From NCBI GenBank assembly GCA_031553535.1, contig JAVBLM010000019.1:273627-337626 (forward strand): a stretch of 64,000 nt of DNA, given 5' to 3'. The notes under the pieces were generated by a model. That model saw only the letters and a program-made list of their open reading frames with translations. It made no database searches and was not told the DNA's origin. Made by a program: the position numbers and the translations under genes. Positions 42,232 to 51,517 of the stretch are shown piece by piece (position 1 is the stretch's first letter; every line of letters starts with the position of its first letter). Origin of the DNA: JAIROC01 sp031553535 (GTDB taxonomy: Bacteria; Bacteroidota; Bacteroidia; Bacteroidales; WCHB1-69).

Positions 42232-45021
42232 ATGGGCTCTGATAAAAAATTATTTCTCTTAGATGCAATGGCTCTTATATTCAGGGCTTACTATGCTTTA
42301 AATAAAAACCCTCGTATCAATTCCAAAGGGTTGAATACTTCTGCTGTACTTGGTTTTACAAATTCATTATATGAGATCATCAAAAATGAAAAGCCTACCC
42401 ATATGGGAGTTGCTTTCGACAGTCATGGCCCAACCGTACGGCATGTAGACTTTGCAGAGTATAAAGCAAACCGGGATAATACCCCCGAAGATATCCTTAC
42501 CAGTCTTCCTTATATAAAAGAAATTATCAATGCCTTTGGAATTCCTATCTTAGAATTACCTGGATATGAAGCAGACGATATCGTTGGGACTTTGGCAAAA
42601 AAGGCAGAACAAGAAGGATTTACCACCTTTATGATGACTACGGATAAAGACTACGGACAATTGGTATCGGAAAATATCTTTATTTACAAGCCCGCTCATA
42701 TGGGAAACACCCATTCGATTATCGGAGTAAAAGAAGTTTGTGAGAAATATAACATAACAAATCCGGAACAATTAATTGATATTCTTGGTTTATGGGGGGA
42801 TTCTGTGGATAATATTCCCGGTGTAAAAGGAATCGGAGAAGTGGGGGCAAAAAAGTTGATTGGAGAATTCGGCAGTATTGAAAATTTACTCGCTAATGTT
42901 GATAAAGTAAAGAATGAAAAATTACAAGAGAAGATAAAAGAAGGTTCTGAAAATGCATTGATTTCCAAAATGCTAGCTACTATTATTTTAGATGTTCCTA
43001 TAGAATTCAATCCTTCCGAACTAGCATATAACGGACCTCATGTTGAACAGTTGAAAGCAGTTTTCGATGAATTGGAATTTCGAACATTAGCACAACGTGT
43101 TTTTACAGACCTTAATTTGCAAAAATCAGGAGTAAATATTACAAAAAAACAAACCCCGGCTTTAACTCTTTTCTCTACGTTAGAAGATGAAGCAGAATCA
43201 ATTGGAGAGACGTACAATAGCAACTCTATAAATACGGTTGAAAAAACATATACTTTAATCAACAATATAAAAGAGGTTAAGTCATTAGCGAAAACACTGA
43301 ATGAATGTACTTCTTTTTGCTTTGACACCGAAACGGATGGATTAGACCCATTACAATGTCGATTGGTTGGATTGGCGATTTCTTACCATCCTAAAGAAGC
43401 ATTTTATATCAATTTTCCCATCGAAAAAGAAAAAACAAATCAATGGCTTGATCTATTGACTCCCGCATTTAACAATGAAAATATTGAGAAAATAGCCCAA
43501 AACCTGAAATTCGATATGCGGGTATTGTCATCCTATGGAGTTACGATAAAAGGAGAAAATTTTGACACAATGTTGGCCCATTATATCCTTGAACCCGAAA
43601 TACGACATAACTTGGATCTTTTAGCAAAATCATACCTGAATTACGATATGATTTCTTACGATGAGTTGGTAGGCAAAAACAAATTAATCGAAGAAATTGC
43701 TCCAGAGAAAGTATCGGATTACGCATGTGAAGATGCGGATATCACATTACAGTTGAAAGAAATACTGTCTGAGAAAATAAAGGCCGAGCAATTAGAAAAT
43801 CTTTTCCATACTATCGAAATGCCTCTTGTGCCTGTATTAGCAAGTATGGAATCTACGGGAGTTCATATCGATATAAAATTCCTGCATGATTATTCAATGA
43901 TTCTTCAGAAAGAAATTGACAATGTTCAAAAAGAAATATTTGAGTTGGCAGGAGAAGAATTTAATATTGGATCTCCTAAGCAACTGGGAACAATTCTGTT
44001 TGAGAAGTTACGTATTATTGAAAATGCAAAATTAACCAAATCGAAACAATATCAGACGGGAGAAGAAGTTCTACAAAAACTGGAACATAAACACCCTATT
44101 GCCAAGAAAATATTAGAATACCGAGGATTGTCAAAATTAAAATCCACCTATGTTGATGCTTTTCCCAACTTGGTAAATCCTGTGACAGGGCGGGTTCATA
44201 CACAATTCAATCAGGCAATCACTGCAACCGGGCGATTAAGTTCAAGCAATCCGAACCTACAAAATATACCCGTCCGCGATGAACAAGGGCGTAAAATACG
44301 GGAAGCATTCATTCCTGCTGACGAGAATCATGTTTTATTAGCCGCGGATTATTCTCAAATAGAGCTTCGATTAGTTGCGGCCTTGAGCGGTGATGAGAGT
44401 ATGTTAGACGCTTTTTATAATGGAGATGATATTCATGCGGCAACAGCAGCTAAAATTTATAACGTTCCCATAGAGGCGGTTACCCGTGAAATGAGGAGAA
44501 ATGCTAAAACCGTTAATTTCGGCATTGTATATGGGATTTCTGCTTTCGGACTATCGGAACGGTTGAATATTTCCCGTAAAGAAGCAGCTGACATAATTGA
44601 ACAGTATTTTGCCAAGTATCCTAAAATACAAGCATATATTCAAAGTCAAATACAATTTGCCAGGGAACACGGCTATGTAGAAACATTGATGAAACGTCGT
44701 CGCTATTTAAGAAACATCAACTCTTCAAACGGGAACTTACGCAGTTTTGATGAGCGAAATGCAATCAATGCTCCTTTGCAAGGCTCTGCTGCGGATATGA
44801 TAAAAGCAGCCATGATTGCTATCTTTGAAGATATGCAAAAGCGGAAACTTAAATCAACCATGATATTACAAGTACATGATGAATTGGTTTTTGATGTATT
44901 TAAATCCGAATTAGAAGAAATGAAAGAGATTGTGCATTATCATATGACTCATGCAATGACACTTTCGGTTCCTATAGAGATTGATATGAAATCAGGAAAG
45001 AATTGGTTGGAAGCGCATTGA
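42232..45021 (+). CDS. polA: DNA polymerase I
   Basis: 929 residues from the ATG at 42232 (MGSDKKLFLLDAMALIFRAYY); the frame from 42190 adds 14 residues lacking family similarity. Three domains are present: 5'-3' exonuclease (about 1-290); 3'-5' exonuclease with intact D-T-E, N-L-K-F-D and Y-x3-D motifs (about 350-540); and polymerase. The polymerase has motif A A-D-Y-S-Q-I-E-L-R, motif B R-N-A-K-T-V-N-F-G-I-V-Y-G and motif C V-H-D-E-L-V-F. Proofreading is therefore likely active, unlike in some Pol I lineages. It repairs gaps and removes RNA primers. Confidence 0.96.
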   Translation: MGSDKKLFLLDAMALIFRAYYALNKNPRINSKGLNTSAVLGFTNSLYEIIKNEKPTHMGVAFDSHGPTVRHVDFAEYKANRDNTPEDILTSLPYIKEIINAFGIPILELPGYEADDIVGTLAKKAEQEGFTTFMMTTDKDYGQLVSENIFIYKPAHMGNTHSIIGVKEVCEKYNITNPEQLIDILGLWGDSVDNIPGVKGIGEVGAKKLIGEFGSIENLLANVDKVKNEKLQEKIKEGSENALISKMLATIILDVPIEFNPSELAYNGPHVEQLKAVFDELEFRTLAQRVFTDLNLQKSGVNITKKQTPALTLFSTLEDEAESIGETYNSNSINTVEKTYTLINNIKEVKSLAKTLNECTSFCFDTETDGLDPLQCRLVGLAISYHPKEAFYINFPIEKEKTNQWLDLLTPAFNNENIEKIAQNLKFDMRVLSSYGVTIKGENFDTMLAHYILEPEIRHNLDLLAKSYLNYDMISYDELVGKNKLIEEIAPEKVSDYACEDADITLQLKEILSEKIKAEQLENLFHTIEMPLVPVLASMESTGVHIDIKFLHDYSMILQKEIDNVQKEIFELAGEEFNIGSPKQLGTILFEKLRIIENAKLTKSKQYQTGEEVLQKLEHKHPIAKKILEYRGLSKLKSTYVDAFPNLVNPVTGRVHTQFNQAITATGRLSSSNPNLQNIPVRDEQGRKIREAFIPADENHVLLAADYSQIELRLVAALSGDESMLDAFYNGDDIHAATAAKIYNVPIEAVTREMRRNAKTVNFGIVYGISAFGLSERLNISRKEAADIIEQYFAKYPKIQAYIQSQIQFAREHGYVETLMKRRRYLRNINSSNGNLRSFDERNAINAPLQGSAADMIKAAMIAIFEDMQKRKLKSTMILQVHDELVFDVFKSELEEMKEIVHYHMTHAMTLSVPIEIDMKSGKNWLEAH

Positions 45022-45066
45022 TCAACTAAAAAAACACAGAAATAAAAAGATCTTACTAAATGAGTC

Positions 45067-46359
45067 TTATGTTTTCTTTCGCGAACTTTGAATATAATCT
45101 CGCAAATCGAAATAAAAATCTTTAATGTCTTGTTTTGTGATTAAGATCTTCGAGAACGGTATCTTTGAGTAACGGAAAAAGAGGACAATTCCTGCAATCG
45201 TTGTTGCCACATAAGAAATAGATGTTGTAATAGCAGCACCATACATATCCAACCGTGGGATAAGCATAAAACCCATGACTAAAGTAAATAACAATCCTAC
45301 AACAGCACAAAAAAGATTCCGGTGATATTTTCCTATTCCTGAAAAATAGTGTCCGAATATCAAAAATATAGAATAAAATAAGACTCCCGGGGCCAGTAAA
45401 CGAATAAGGTTAGGCAATTCCCCGAAATCTTGACCAAAGATAAAGACATAAACAGCAGAAGGAAGAATAGATAAAAAAACAACTGCACAAAGCGATAATA
45501 GTCCACACGCTTTTGCTAACCTTAATGTCATTGCCTGGGCATATTGCCCATCATTCACATTGGCAATACGAGTATATTGGACAATAGCAACACTACTGCT
45601 TATTAGCCAAATTGCTTCTCCCAATGACATGGCATTGGAAAAAACACCAACCTTTCCTATATCAATATATGCTTCCAATAGATAATAACTCAGACGTAAA
45701 TTTAAAAATTGAACAAAGAAAGCGCTTTGGTTCAGAAATCCATATCGAAATAACCCTTTTATAGCTGGTTTAGAATCAGTCGATTGTGACAATTTTAAAG
45801 AAATTAAATCTTTTCGTAATGCAACCAGACCCGAAATCCAGCAAATACCATAAGCAAGATACAAAGCCAGAATATAGGGAAATAAGGTTTTCGATTGTAG
45901 AAACAGATAAAATAAACATAATACAATACAGATAATAAACGGATGTAAGAGATTAATAAAATTAGCTGTTTTTATTTTCTCTTTTCCCATCAAGACAGCA
46001 ATATTTACCCCATTCCATGATGCAATAACCGCTAAAACCCCAATATGAATGGATAATTCTTTATCGATTCCCAAAGGTAAGAACAATAAAACAACCCATG
46101 CTATAAGCCCCACCAACAACGACCAAAAATAAGAAGGAATAAATAAAGATGAAAAAGAATATCTGGGAGTTAAATAAACTAAAGTTTTACCACTGACAAT
46201 GTCTGAAAAGATAAGAACAAACGCAACAGTTGTAAGCAGGATTGTCTGTTCTCCTTTGCCGGTGTCTCCTAATGTCTGGGAAATAATGATGGCAATGAGA
46301 AAACTTAAAACAGCAGAAATTCCCTTCGTCCCTATTGTATTTATTATTTTATCAAGCAT
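45067..46359 (-). CDS. Polysaccharide flippase-like membrane protein
   Basis: 430 residues with about twelve hydrophobic helices. The opening (residues 11-40) reads like MATE/MOP-superfamily polysaccharide exporters (Wzx/PST type): T-K-G-I-S-A-V-L-S-F, S-Q-T-L-G-D-T-G-K-G-E-Q. It is likely to flip a lipid-linked saccharide across the inner membrane. A promoter box precedes it even though a glycosyltransferase gene lies immediately upstream on the same strand. Which polysaccharide it serves is unknown. Confidence 0.82.
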   Translation of the reverse strand: MLDKIINTIGTKGISAVLSFLIAIIISQTLGDTGKGEQTILLTTVAFVLIFSDIVSGKTLVYLTPRYSFSSLFIPSYFWSLLVGLIAWVVLLFLPLGIDKELSIHIGVLAVIASWNGVNIAVLMGKEKIKTANFINLLHPFIICIVLCLFYLFLQSKTLFPYILALYLAYGICWISGLVALRKDLISLKLSQSTDSKPAIKGLFRYGFLNQSAFFVQFLNLRLSYYLLEAYIDIGKVGVFSNAMSLGEAIWLISSSVAIVQYTRIANVNDGQYAQAMTLRLAKACGLLSLCAVVFLSILPSAVYVFIFGQDFGELPNLIRLLAPGVLFYSIFLIFGHYFSGIGKYHRNLFCAVVGLLFTLVMGFMLIPRLDMYGAAITTSISYVATTIAGIVLFFRYSKIPFSKILITKQDIKDFYFDLRDYIQSSRKKT

Positions 46360-46388
46360 CTATACGGCTCTATTTCCAATTAAGAATG

Positions 46389-46396
46389 CAAAGGTA
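46389..46396 (-). promoter_or_regulatory. -7 box TACCTTTG for the flippase gene
   Basis: On the minus strand TACCTTTG lies 30 bp before the start at 46359, in the 52-bp gap after the glycosyltransferase. Confidence 0.5.
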
Positions 46397-46411
46397 TAGC
46401 TATTTTTACAA

Positions 46412-47545
46412 CTAATTCGAAAATCGTTGAATAAAATCAATAAAATCAGTTTCTATCTTTGCCCAATTATATTTTTCTTTCGATAAGGTTAGGGCATTCT
46501 GACAATGTTCTATATAAACATCTTGATTATCAATATAACTTACAATATAATTTGCGATAGTATTACTATCTGCCGGACTAACAAGGTATCCAAATGAAAT
46601 GCCCGGAAAAAAAGTCTTGATGGATTTCAACTTAGAATAAATAACGGGGCGTCCACAAGCAATATAATAAAACAATTTGATAGGGAGGCTATGATTATTT
46701 TCAAAAGATATTGTCCGTAAATCGAAAAACAGATCCATATTGGTAATATATTGACAAAAATCAACAAAAGGAAATAATTGTTTATGATGTATCTCTATAT
46801 TGGATGGAATATTATCGATAAGTTTTTCAAAATAAAGAATATCATTTTCTTTTAATAAATCACAAACAATATGAAGCTGGAAAACCACATTGGGTTTTCT
46901 TTGGGCAGCTTTTATAATTGATTGAATCACCAGAGACAGTCCTCCACTAGATTGAAGGCTTCCTCCATAAAACAATCGTATTGTCTGTCTTATATCCTGG
47001 ACAGAAGACGGATTGATGTATTTTAAATCAGGGAAATATGAAAGATATAAATATGGTTTCCAAAAGTAGAAAAAACGAAATATCTTTGCTTTGTAATATT
47101 CTCCGAAAATAAAACCATCGGATAAAAGTCCTGCATATAAGTTGAAAAAAATCAATGAAATACCTCGTATCCATTTTTTAATTCCTTTGATATTTCTTAA
47201 ATTATATGCGGATGGATACCATTCCGTTACATCATAAATGATTTTTGTTTTATGCTCTTTGCGATATTTACAAGAATATAAAACAGCGTTAGGAGTATCG
47301 CAAATAATAATATCCGGTGTAAGCTCATTCAACTGTTCCACAATTTTTTGTTGTTTTTCTTTGTGTGAAAATGAATTGAGATTGGATGAATATATATTTA
47401 TATTCTCTTTTATGGCGTCCACTGTTTCAACTGTTGAAACGATGGTTGTTCGATAACCACCGTCAACTAAACTTTTTGCCTGATGATAAAAAACCCTGTC
47501 ATCAAAAGAGTGATGGGCCGTATTTAATATCACAATATGATTCAT
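46412..47545 (-). CDS. GT-B fold glycosyltransferase
   Basis: 377 residues. The N-terminal domain starts H-I-V-I-L-N-T-A-H-H-S-F-D-D-R-V-F and continues with a Rossmann-like core (P-D-I-I-I-C-D near 95). The C-terminal domain has a F-Y-G-G-S-L-Q-S-S-G-G segment and ends with L-P-I-K-L-F-Y-Y-I-A-C-G-R-P-V-I near 310, the donor-binding pattern of GT4-like enzymes. It transfers a sugar to a surface polysaccharide or lipid in the cytoplasm; donor and acceptor are unknown. It is the upstream partner of the flippase gene. Confidence 0.8.
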   Translation of the reverse strand: MNHIVILNTAHHSFDDRVFYHQAKSLVDGGYRTTIVSTVETVDAIKENINIYSSNLNSFSHKEKQQKIVEQLNELTPDIIICDTPNAVLYSCKYRKEHKTKIIYDVTEWYPSAYNLRNIKGIKKWIRGISLIFFNLYAGLLSDGFIFGEYYKAKIFRFFYFWKPYLYLSYFPDLKYINPSSVQDIRQTIRLFYGGSLQSSGGLSLVIQSIIKAAQRKPNVVFQLHIVCDLLKENDILYFEKLIDNIPSNIEIHHKQLFPFVDFCQYITNMDLFFDLRTISFENNHSLPIKLFYYIACGRPVIYSKLKSIKTFFPGISFGYLVSPADSNTIANYIVSYIDNQDVYIEHCQNALTLSKEKYNWAKIETDFIDFIQRFSN

Positions 47546-47578
47546 TGCGATAAAACGATTGTATTCAATCTTTTATTG

Positions 47579-47586
47579 TAATTTTG
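47579..47586 (+). promoter_or_regulatory. -7 box TAATTTTG for the NAD(P)HX repair gene
   Basis: TAATTTTG followed by C, 39 bp before the start at 47625, with a TTG about 17 bp upstream. Confidence 0.5.
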
Positions 47587-47624
47587 CAGTAACAAAATAT
47601 AGTTATTGATCACTCATATAATGC

Positions 47625-49160
47625 ATGATGAAAATCCCGACAATCGAACAGATAAGATCTTGTGACAAATATACAATTGAAAATGAGCCCATTTCCGCTA
47701 TTGATTTGATGGAGCGAGCTGCTGAAAGCTGCGCTAACCGCATCAAACACATGTTCTCTCCCGATGCATCAATAGCTATTTTCTGCGGCATTGGGAATAA
47801 TGGAGGGGATGGATTAGCTATTACCAGGCTATTACTAAATTCCGGATATAAGTGCCGGGCTTTTTTAATCCAATATGGAGATACATATTCCGATGATTGT
47901 AAGAAAAACCTGGAAAGATTACAAGAAAAATATCCGGATAATATCCAAATAATTAAGAATGTTGACAATCTCCCTCCCCTACTCGACTACAATCTCATTA
48001 TAGATGCATTATTAGGAAGTGGGCTAAACAAAGCTATTGAGTTGGAAATGCTGATACAAGTCATTACTAAAATAAACGCATCCCCTGCTTTTGTTTTTGC
48101 TGTAGATATGCCTTCGGGATTATTCGCAGAAACACCTATGCAAACAGATTCTATAGCCATTGAGGCAGATCTTACGGTTAGTTTCCAATTTCCGAAATTA
48201 AGTTTTCTGCTTGCCGAAAACTATGCATATGTAGGAGAATGGGCAATTGTAAATATCGGTTTACACCCGGATTGCATTACGCAAATACAAAGTAACAAGT
48301 ACCTGACAGATAGCGAGCTCATTCAAAAATTACTCCGTCCCCGGAAAAAGTATGCTCATAAAGGTAATTTCGGACATGGGCTTTTGGTTGCAGGGAGTAA
48401 AGGAATGATGGGTGCTGCCGTCTTATCTGCAAAATCTTGCCTCCGGTCAGGAATCGGGCTATTGACAACCCATGTACCTTCGATTGGCTATTCCATTATG
48501 CAAACGGATGTAAACGAAGCAATGTGTATGTGCGACAAAGAAGAAGATTACTTTTCCGGCATAGATTTTAGTTCTTTATCGAAATATGATGCAATCGCAA
48601 TAGGCCCGGGCCTGGGAAAGGATAAACATTCAGGAGAAGGGTTAAAAAAATTAATTGCTGATTTCGGCGGAAGCATTGTCTTTGATGCAGATGCCATTAA
48701 TTTACTGGCTGAGAATAAAACATGGCTTGAATTTATTCCAAAAAATTGTATCTTTACTCCTCATATAAAAGAATTCGAACGCCTCACACGTACTGCTGAG
48801 AATTCATTTGAACGCATGAAAATACAAAAAGAATTCTCTATACGCCATCATTGTATTGTAGTATTGAAAGGAGCGCATACATGTATTTCTTCTCCTCAAG
48901 GGGATTTTTATTTTAACTCTACCGGAAATCCGGGAATGGCAACAGGAGGAAGTGGGGATGTACTTACCGGTATTATTTTAGGATTAGTCGCACAAGGATA
49001 CACGGCAACTCAAGCATCTGTCATAGGCGTATATTTACACGGGAAAGCAGCAGACATTGCATTAAAACAACAATCCTATGAAAGCCTTATCGCCTCGGAT
49101 ATCATTGATAACTTGGGACAAGCTTTTCTATCAATAAATGCACATCACAAAACAAAATAA
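47625..49160 (+). CDS. nnr: Bifunctional NAD(P)H-hydrate epimerase/dehydratase
   Basis: 511 residues. The N-terminal YjeF_N domain (about 1-215) epimerises damaged NAD(P)HX; G-I-G-N-N-G-G-D-G-L-A lies near 50. The C-terminal ribokinase-like domain (about 225-505) dehydrates it with ADP: G-S-K-G-M-M-G-A near 258, G-P-G-L-G near 328, and the catalytic N-P-G-M-A-T-G-G-S-G-D-V-L near 437. The cytoplasmic enzyme restores NAD(P)H. A second Met immediately follows the first, so either can start. It is monocistronic. Confidence 0.93.
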   Translation: MMKIPTIEQIRSCDKYTIENEPISAIDLMERAAESCANRIKHMFSPDASIAIFCGIGNNGGDGLAITRLLLNSGYKCRAFLIQYGDTYSDDCKKNLERLQEKYPDNIQIIKNVDNLPPLLDYNLIIDALLGSGLNKAIELEMLIQVITKINASPAFVFAVDMPSGLFAETPMQTDSIAIEADLTVSFQFPKLSFLLAENYAYVGEWAIVNIGLHPDCITQIQSNKYLTDSELIQKLLRPRKKYAHKGNFGHGLLVAGSKGMMGAAVLSAKSCLRSGIGLLTTHVPSIGYSIMQTDVNEAMCMCDKEEDYFSGIDFSSLSKYDAIAIGPGLGKDKHSGEGLKKLIADFGGSIVFDADAINLLAENKTWLEFIPKNCIFTPHIKEFERLTRTAENSFERMKIQKEFSIRHHCIVVLKGAHTCISSPQGDFYFNSTGNPGMATGGSGDVLTGIILGLVAQGYTATQASVIGVYLHGKAADIALKQQSYESLIASDIIDNLGQAFLSINAHHKTK

Positions 49161-49191
49161 TTACTGGAAGTCACAAGAAGCTATAACTCTT

Positions 49192-49214
49192 GAACCTTCT
49201 TCGTTAGAAGGTTC
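49192..49214 (+). terminator. Hairpin after the NAD(P)HX repair gene
   Basis: GAACCTTCT pairs with AGAAGGTTC around a 5-nt loop, 31 bp after the stop. The following bases lack a T-run, so termination is possible but not certain. Confidence 0.45.
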
Positions 49215-49650
49215 CCAATCCTGCCAATAATAGTATGATAATAAGGTATCATATTCCGGAATCAGGTAAGGTTATTTCCATATTCATCGTGGATTATTAA
49301 GTAAATCCTATAGAGATAAAACAACTGAGGTCAGGAACTCCAAGCGGGGGGTCTATCCACACTTATAGGTGTGGACTGTCCATTCGCTTGCTATTGTTCC
49401 ATACGATTGCTTGGGAGGGAGGGGTTCACTCATATGATTGTAAATCGTTCACAAAATAAGTCTTTTTAAGAGACCGGTAAATATACGGATTCAATTAATC
49501 GCGAAGCAAATAAGATCATTCTAATAGTAACACCAAGCCGATTACTGTCAAAAGATAACCATAGACTGTAGTATACCTTGTTTACATGTCGCTATCTGCT
49601 TCTACTTCATAGAATTCCAGGAAGAGTTATTTTGTTGTCATTTTTTTTAT
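49215..49650. other. Intergenic region with a small stem and no gene
   Basis: Less AT-rich than other spacers. It holds TCCACAC/GTGTGGA (49356-49362 and 49369-49375) with a 6-nt loop, near a run of G residues. No -7 box or T-run frames this stem, so a small RNA cannot be supported. No coding frame is credible. Confidence 0.35.
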
Positions 49651-49658
49651 TATATTTG
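49651..49658 (+). promoter_or_regulatory. -7 box TATATTTG for the TPR/HTH regulator
   Basis: TATATTTG lies 30 bp before the start at 49688, with a TTTGTTG upstream (49631). Confidence 0.55.
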
Positions 49659-49687
49659 TATTTCATTTTCAAATCTACTACCATATA

Positions 49688-51337
49688 ATGAAAAGGACGT
49701 ATTTTTATAAAATCATATTCTTGCTTCTGCTGTTTTCTATCTATGGGATAGGATACGGGAATAGTAACACAAGAGAAGATTGTGAAAGTTTTTTGGATTC
49801 TGCGCGCAAAGAATTTATCAATGGGAACTATTCAAAATCTCTCGAGTTCTCCATAAAAGCCAGAACTCTGGCGCAAAACAATAACTGGCAGGATTTTCAA
49901 ATACGATCGTTAAATACAATAGGGGTGATCTATAAGGAAATATTAGATTATGACAAAGCCATGGAATATTTTCTTGAAGCCTATAAAATGGCGCTTGCAA
50001 TATCCGACAAGGCAGGAGAATTTGCCGCATATAACAACATCGCAATATTATATGATGAGGAAACAAAATACGATAAAGCCATCGAATACTATCAAAAGGC
50101 ATATGATATTGCTGCCGAATTAAAAGATACTTCGATCATCATACGAATAGCCATAAATCTTGCCTCCGTTGCAAATGAAATCAATGATACCCGACAGGCT
50201 GATAAGTACATCAATATCGCAATGGAAATATTGAACAACAATCAGAACGACCATTATTTACCTATTGTCCGGTTTATTGAAATGGAAACCTTATATTTAA
50301 AAAAAGAATATAATGCGGCAAAAGAATTAGGCCTGGAGATTTTAAAAGAATATCAAAATATAGATTATGACGATGAACCCTATAAATACAAATCCGAATT
50401 TCTATGTTTGCTTTCCAAAGTATATCAGAAAATGGGAGATATTGAAAACGCTATTTATTATGCTCATGAGGCATTGGAGTATAATCCTTTTTTGAACAAC
50501 ATTACTGACATATACGAACAGCTATCTACGCTGTATCAGGAAAAGAATTCCTTTGTCCTGGCATTACAATACAAAGATTCAACCATAACAGCGATAAACG
50601 CTTTAAATAAGATAAATAATAAAAAGAATTTAGAAAGTAATCATATTCTATTTGAGTTATTAAACTCCGAAAAAGAACTTGCGGAGAGTAAAGTCAAACA
50701 AAAATCGGAACGAATTTTATTTATCTCCCTATTTGTTTTTATTGTTATTCTGACCGTCGCATCTATCGCTTTTCTACGCTACAGGTCTGCCAAGAACAAA
50801 TACCAGAAAACATTGGAGTTGGAGAAAGAAAAAAATGAGAAAATAATTCTTCAACAACAATTAAAAGAGCAAAAAACGCTCGCTTTGTTAGAACAGGAGC
50901 GTTTGAGTAATGAAATTGACACAAAAAACAGACAATTGACAGCAAAGATTTTATCCAAATCGAATAAAAACGAATTAGTCAAAGAGATGATTAAGGAACT
51001 TTCGTCGATTCCTGATAAATCGAAGGATCCTATACTGGGAAATATGATCCGAAAATTAAAGCTACAATTAAAAGATTCTAAAGAGTGGAATAATTTTTTA
51101 ATACATTTTGAGCAAATTAATCCAATGTTAGTGCATTCTTTGAAAGAAGCCTTTCCGAAATTAACAGCTAATGATATACAGCTACTTTCCTGTCTTTATC
51201 TGAACTTAGATACACGAAAGACCGCTCATTTATTAAATGTATCCATTCAAACATATAACAAGAAAAAACAACGGGTTGCGAATAAAATGGGATTGAAAGC
51301 ATCCGAGTTGTACGATCATCTAATAAAGGCGTATTAA
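49688..51337 (+). CDS. Membrane-spanning TPR regulator with C-terminal helix-turn-helix
   Basis: 549 residues. A signal peptide (about 1-24) is followed by periplasmic TPR repeats (about 35-310, for example A-M-E-Y-F-L-E-A-Y-K and A-I-E-Y-Y-Q-K-A-Y). One membrane helix (about 342-363, F-I-S-L-F-V-F-I-V-I-L-T-V) leads to a charged cytoplasmic coiled coil (about 370-430). A LuxR-like helix-turn-helix follows at about 492-549: L-T-A-N-D-I-Q-L-L, T-R-K-T-A-H-L-L-N-V-S, Y-N-K-K-K-Q-R. This is a known Bacteroidota one-component design in which an external signal reaches DNA directly. It lies 180 bp ahead of the giant T9SS gene and its 11-bp repeat array. Confidence 0.88.
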   Translation: MKRTYFYKIIFLLLLFSIYGIGYGNSNTREDCESFLDSARKEFINGNYSKSLEFSIKARTLAQNNNWQDFQIRSLNTIGVIYKEILDYDKAMEYFLEAYKMALAISDKAGEFAAYNNIAILYDEETKYDKAIEYYQKAYDIAAELKDTSIIIRIAINLASVANEINDTRQADKYINIAMEILNNNQNDHYLPIVRFIEMETLYLKKEYNAAKELGLEILKEYQNIDYDDEPYKYKSEFLCLLSKVYQKMGDIENAIYYAHEALEYNPFLNNITDIYEQLSTLYQEKNSFVLALQYKDSTITAINALNKINNKKNLESNHILFELLNSEKELAESKVKQKSERILFISLFVFIVILTVASIAFLRYRSAKNKYQKTLELEKEKNEKIILQQQLKEQKTLALLEQERLSNEIDTKNRQLTAKILSKSNKNELVKEMIKELSSIPDKSKDPILGNMIRKLKLQLKDSKEWNNFLIHFEQINPMLVHSLKEAFPKLTANDIQLLSCLYLNLDTRKTAHLLNVSIQTYNKKKQRVANKMGLKASELYDHLIKAY

Positions 51338-51395
51338 TCCCCTTTCAATATTTAAATATTAAACTACAGATAACAAATAAGATAATGTAAGCTTT

Positions 51396-51450
51396 GTCTT
51401 ATTAATGTCCCATCAAGGTCTTATCGACGTCTTATTAATGTCTTATCGCT
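51396..51450 (+). promoter_or_regulatory. Five phased 11-bp direct repeats, candidate operator
   Basis: Units start at 51396, 51407, 51418, 51429 and 51440. They read GTCTTATTAAT, GTCCCATCAAG, GTCTTATCGAC, GTCTTATTAAT and GTCTTATCGCT; a decayed sixth, TTTTATCCAAT, follows. The period is one helical turn, so all copies face the same side of the DNA. The array ends 27 bp before the -7 box of the giant gene. It begins 58 bp after the regulator gene. Eleven is not a multiple of three, so it is not coding sequence. Confidence 0.75.
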
Positions 51451-51477
51451 TTTTATCCAATAGAATTGTCTATGGGT

Positions 51478-51485
51478 TATTTTTG
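51478..51485 (+). promoter_or_regulatory. -7 box TATTTTTG for the giant T9SS gene
   Basis: TATTTTTG lies 33 bp before the start at 51518. There is no clear TTTG at -33; that region is filled by the last 11-bp units. Confidence 0.55.
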
Positions 51486-51517
51486 TAATCAAAAATATTA
51501 TTAATAAATAATGTGTA

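Noticed and set aside
49350..49380. Small RNA gene at the TCCACAC/GTGTGGA stem
   Set aside because: Only a 7-bp stem, no -7 box before it and no T-run after it; not enough to support an RNA gene.
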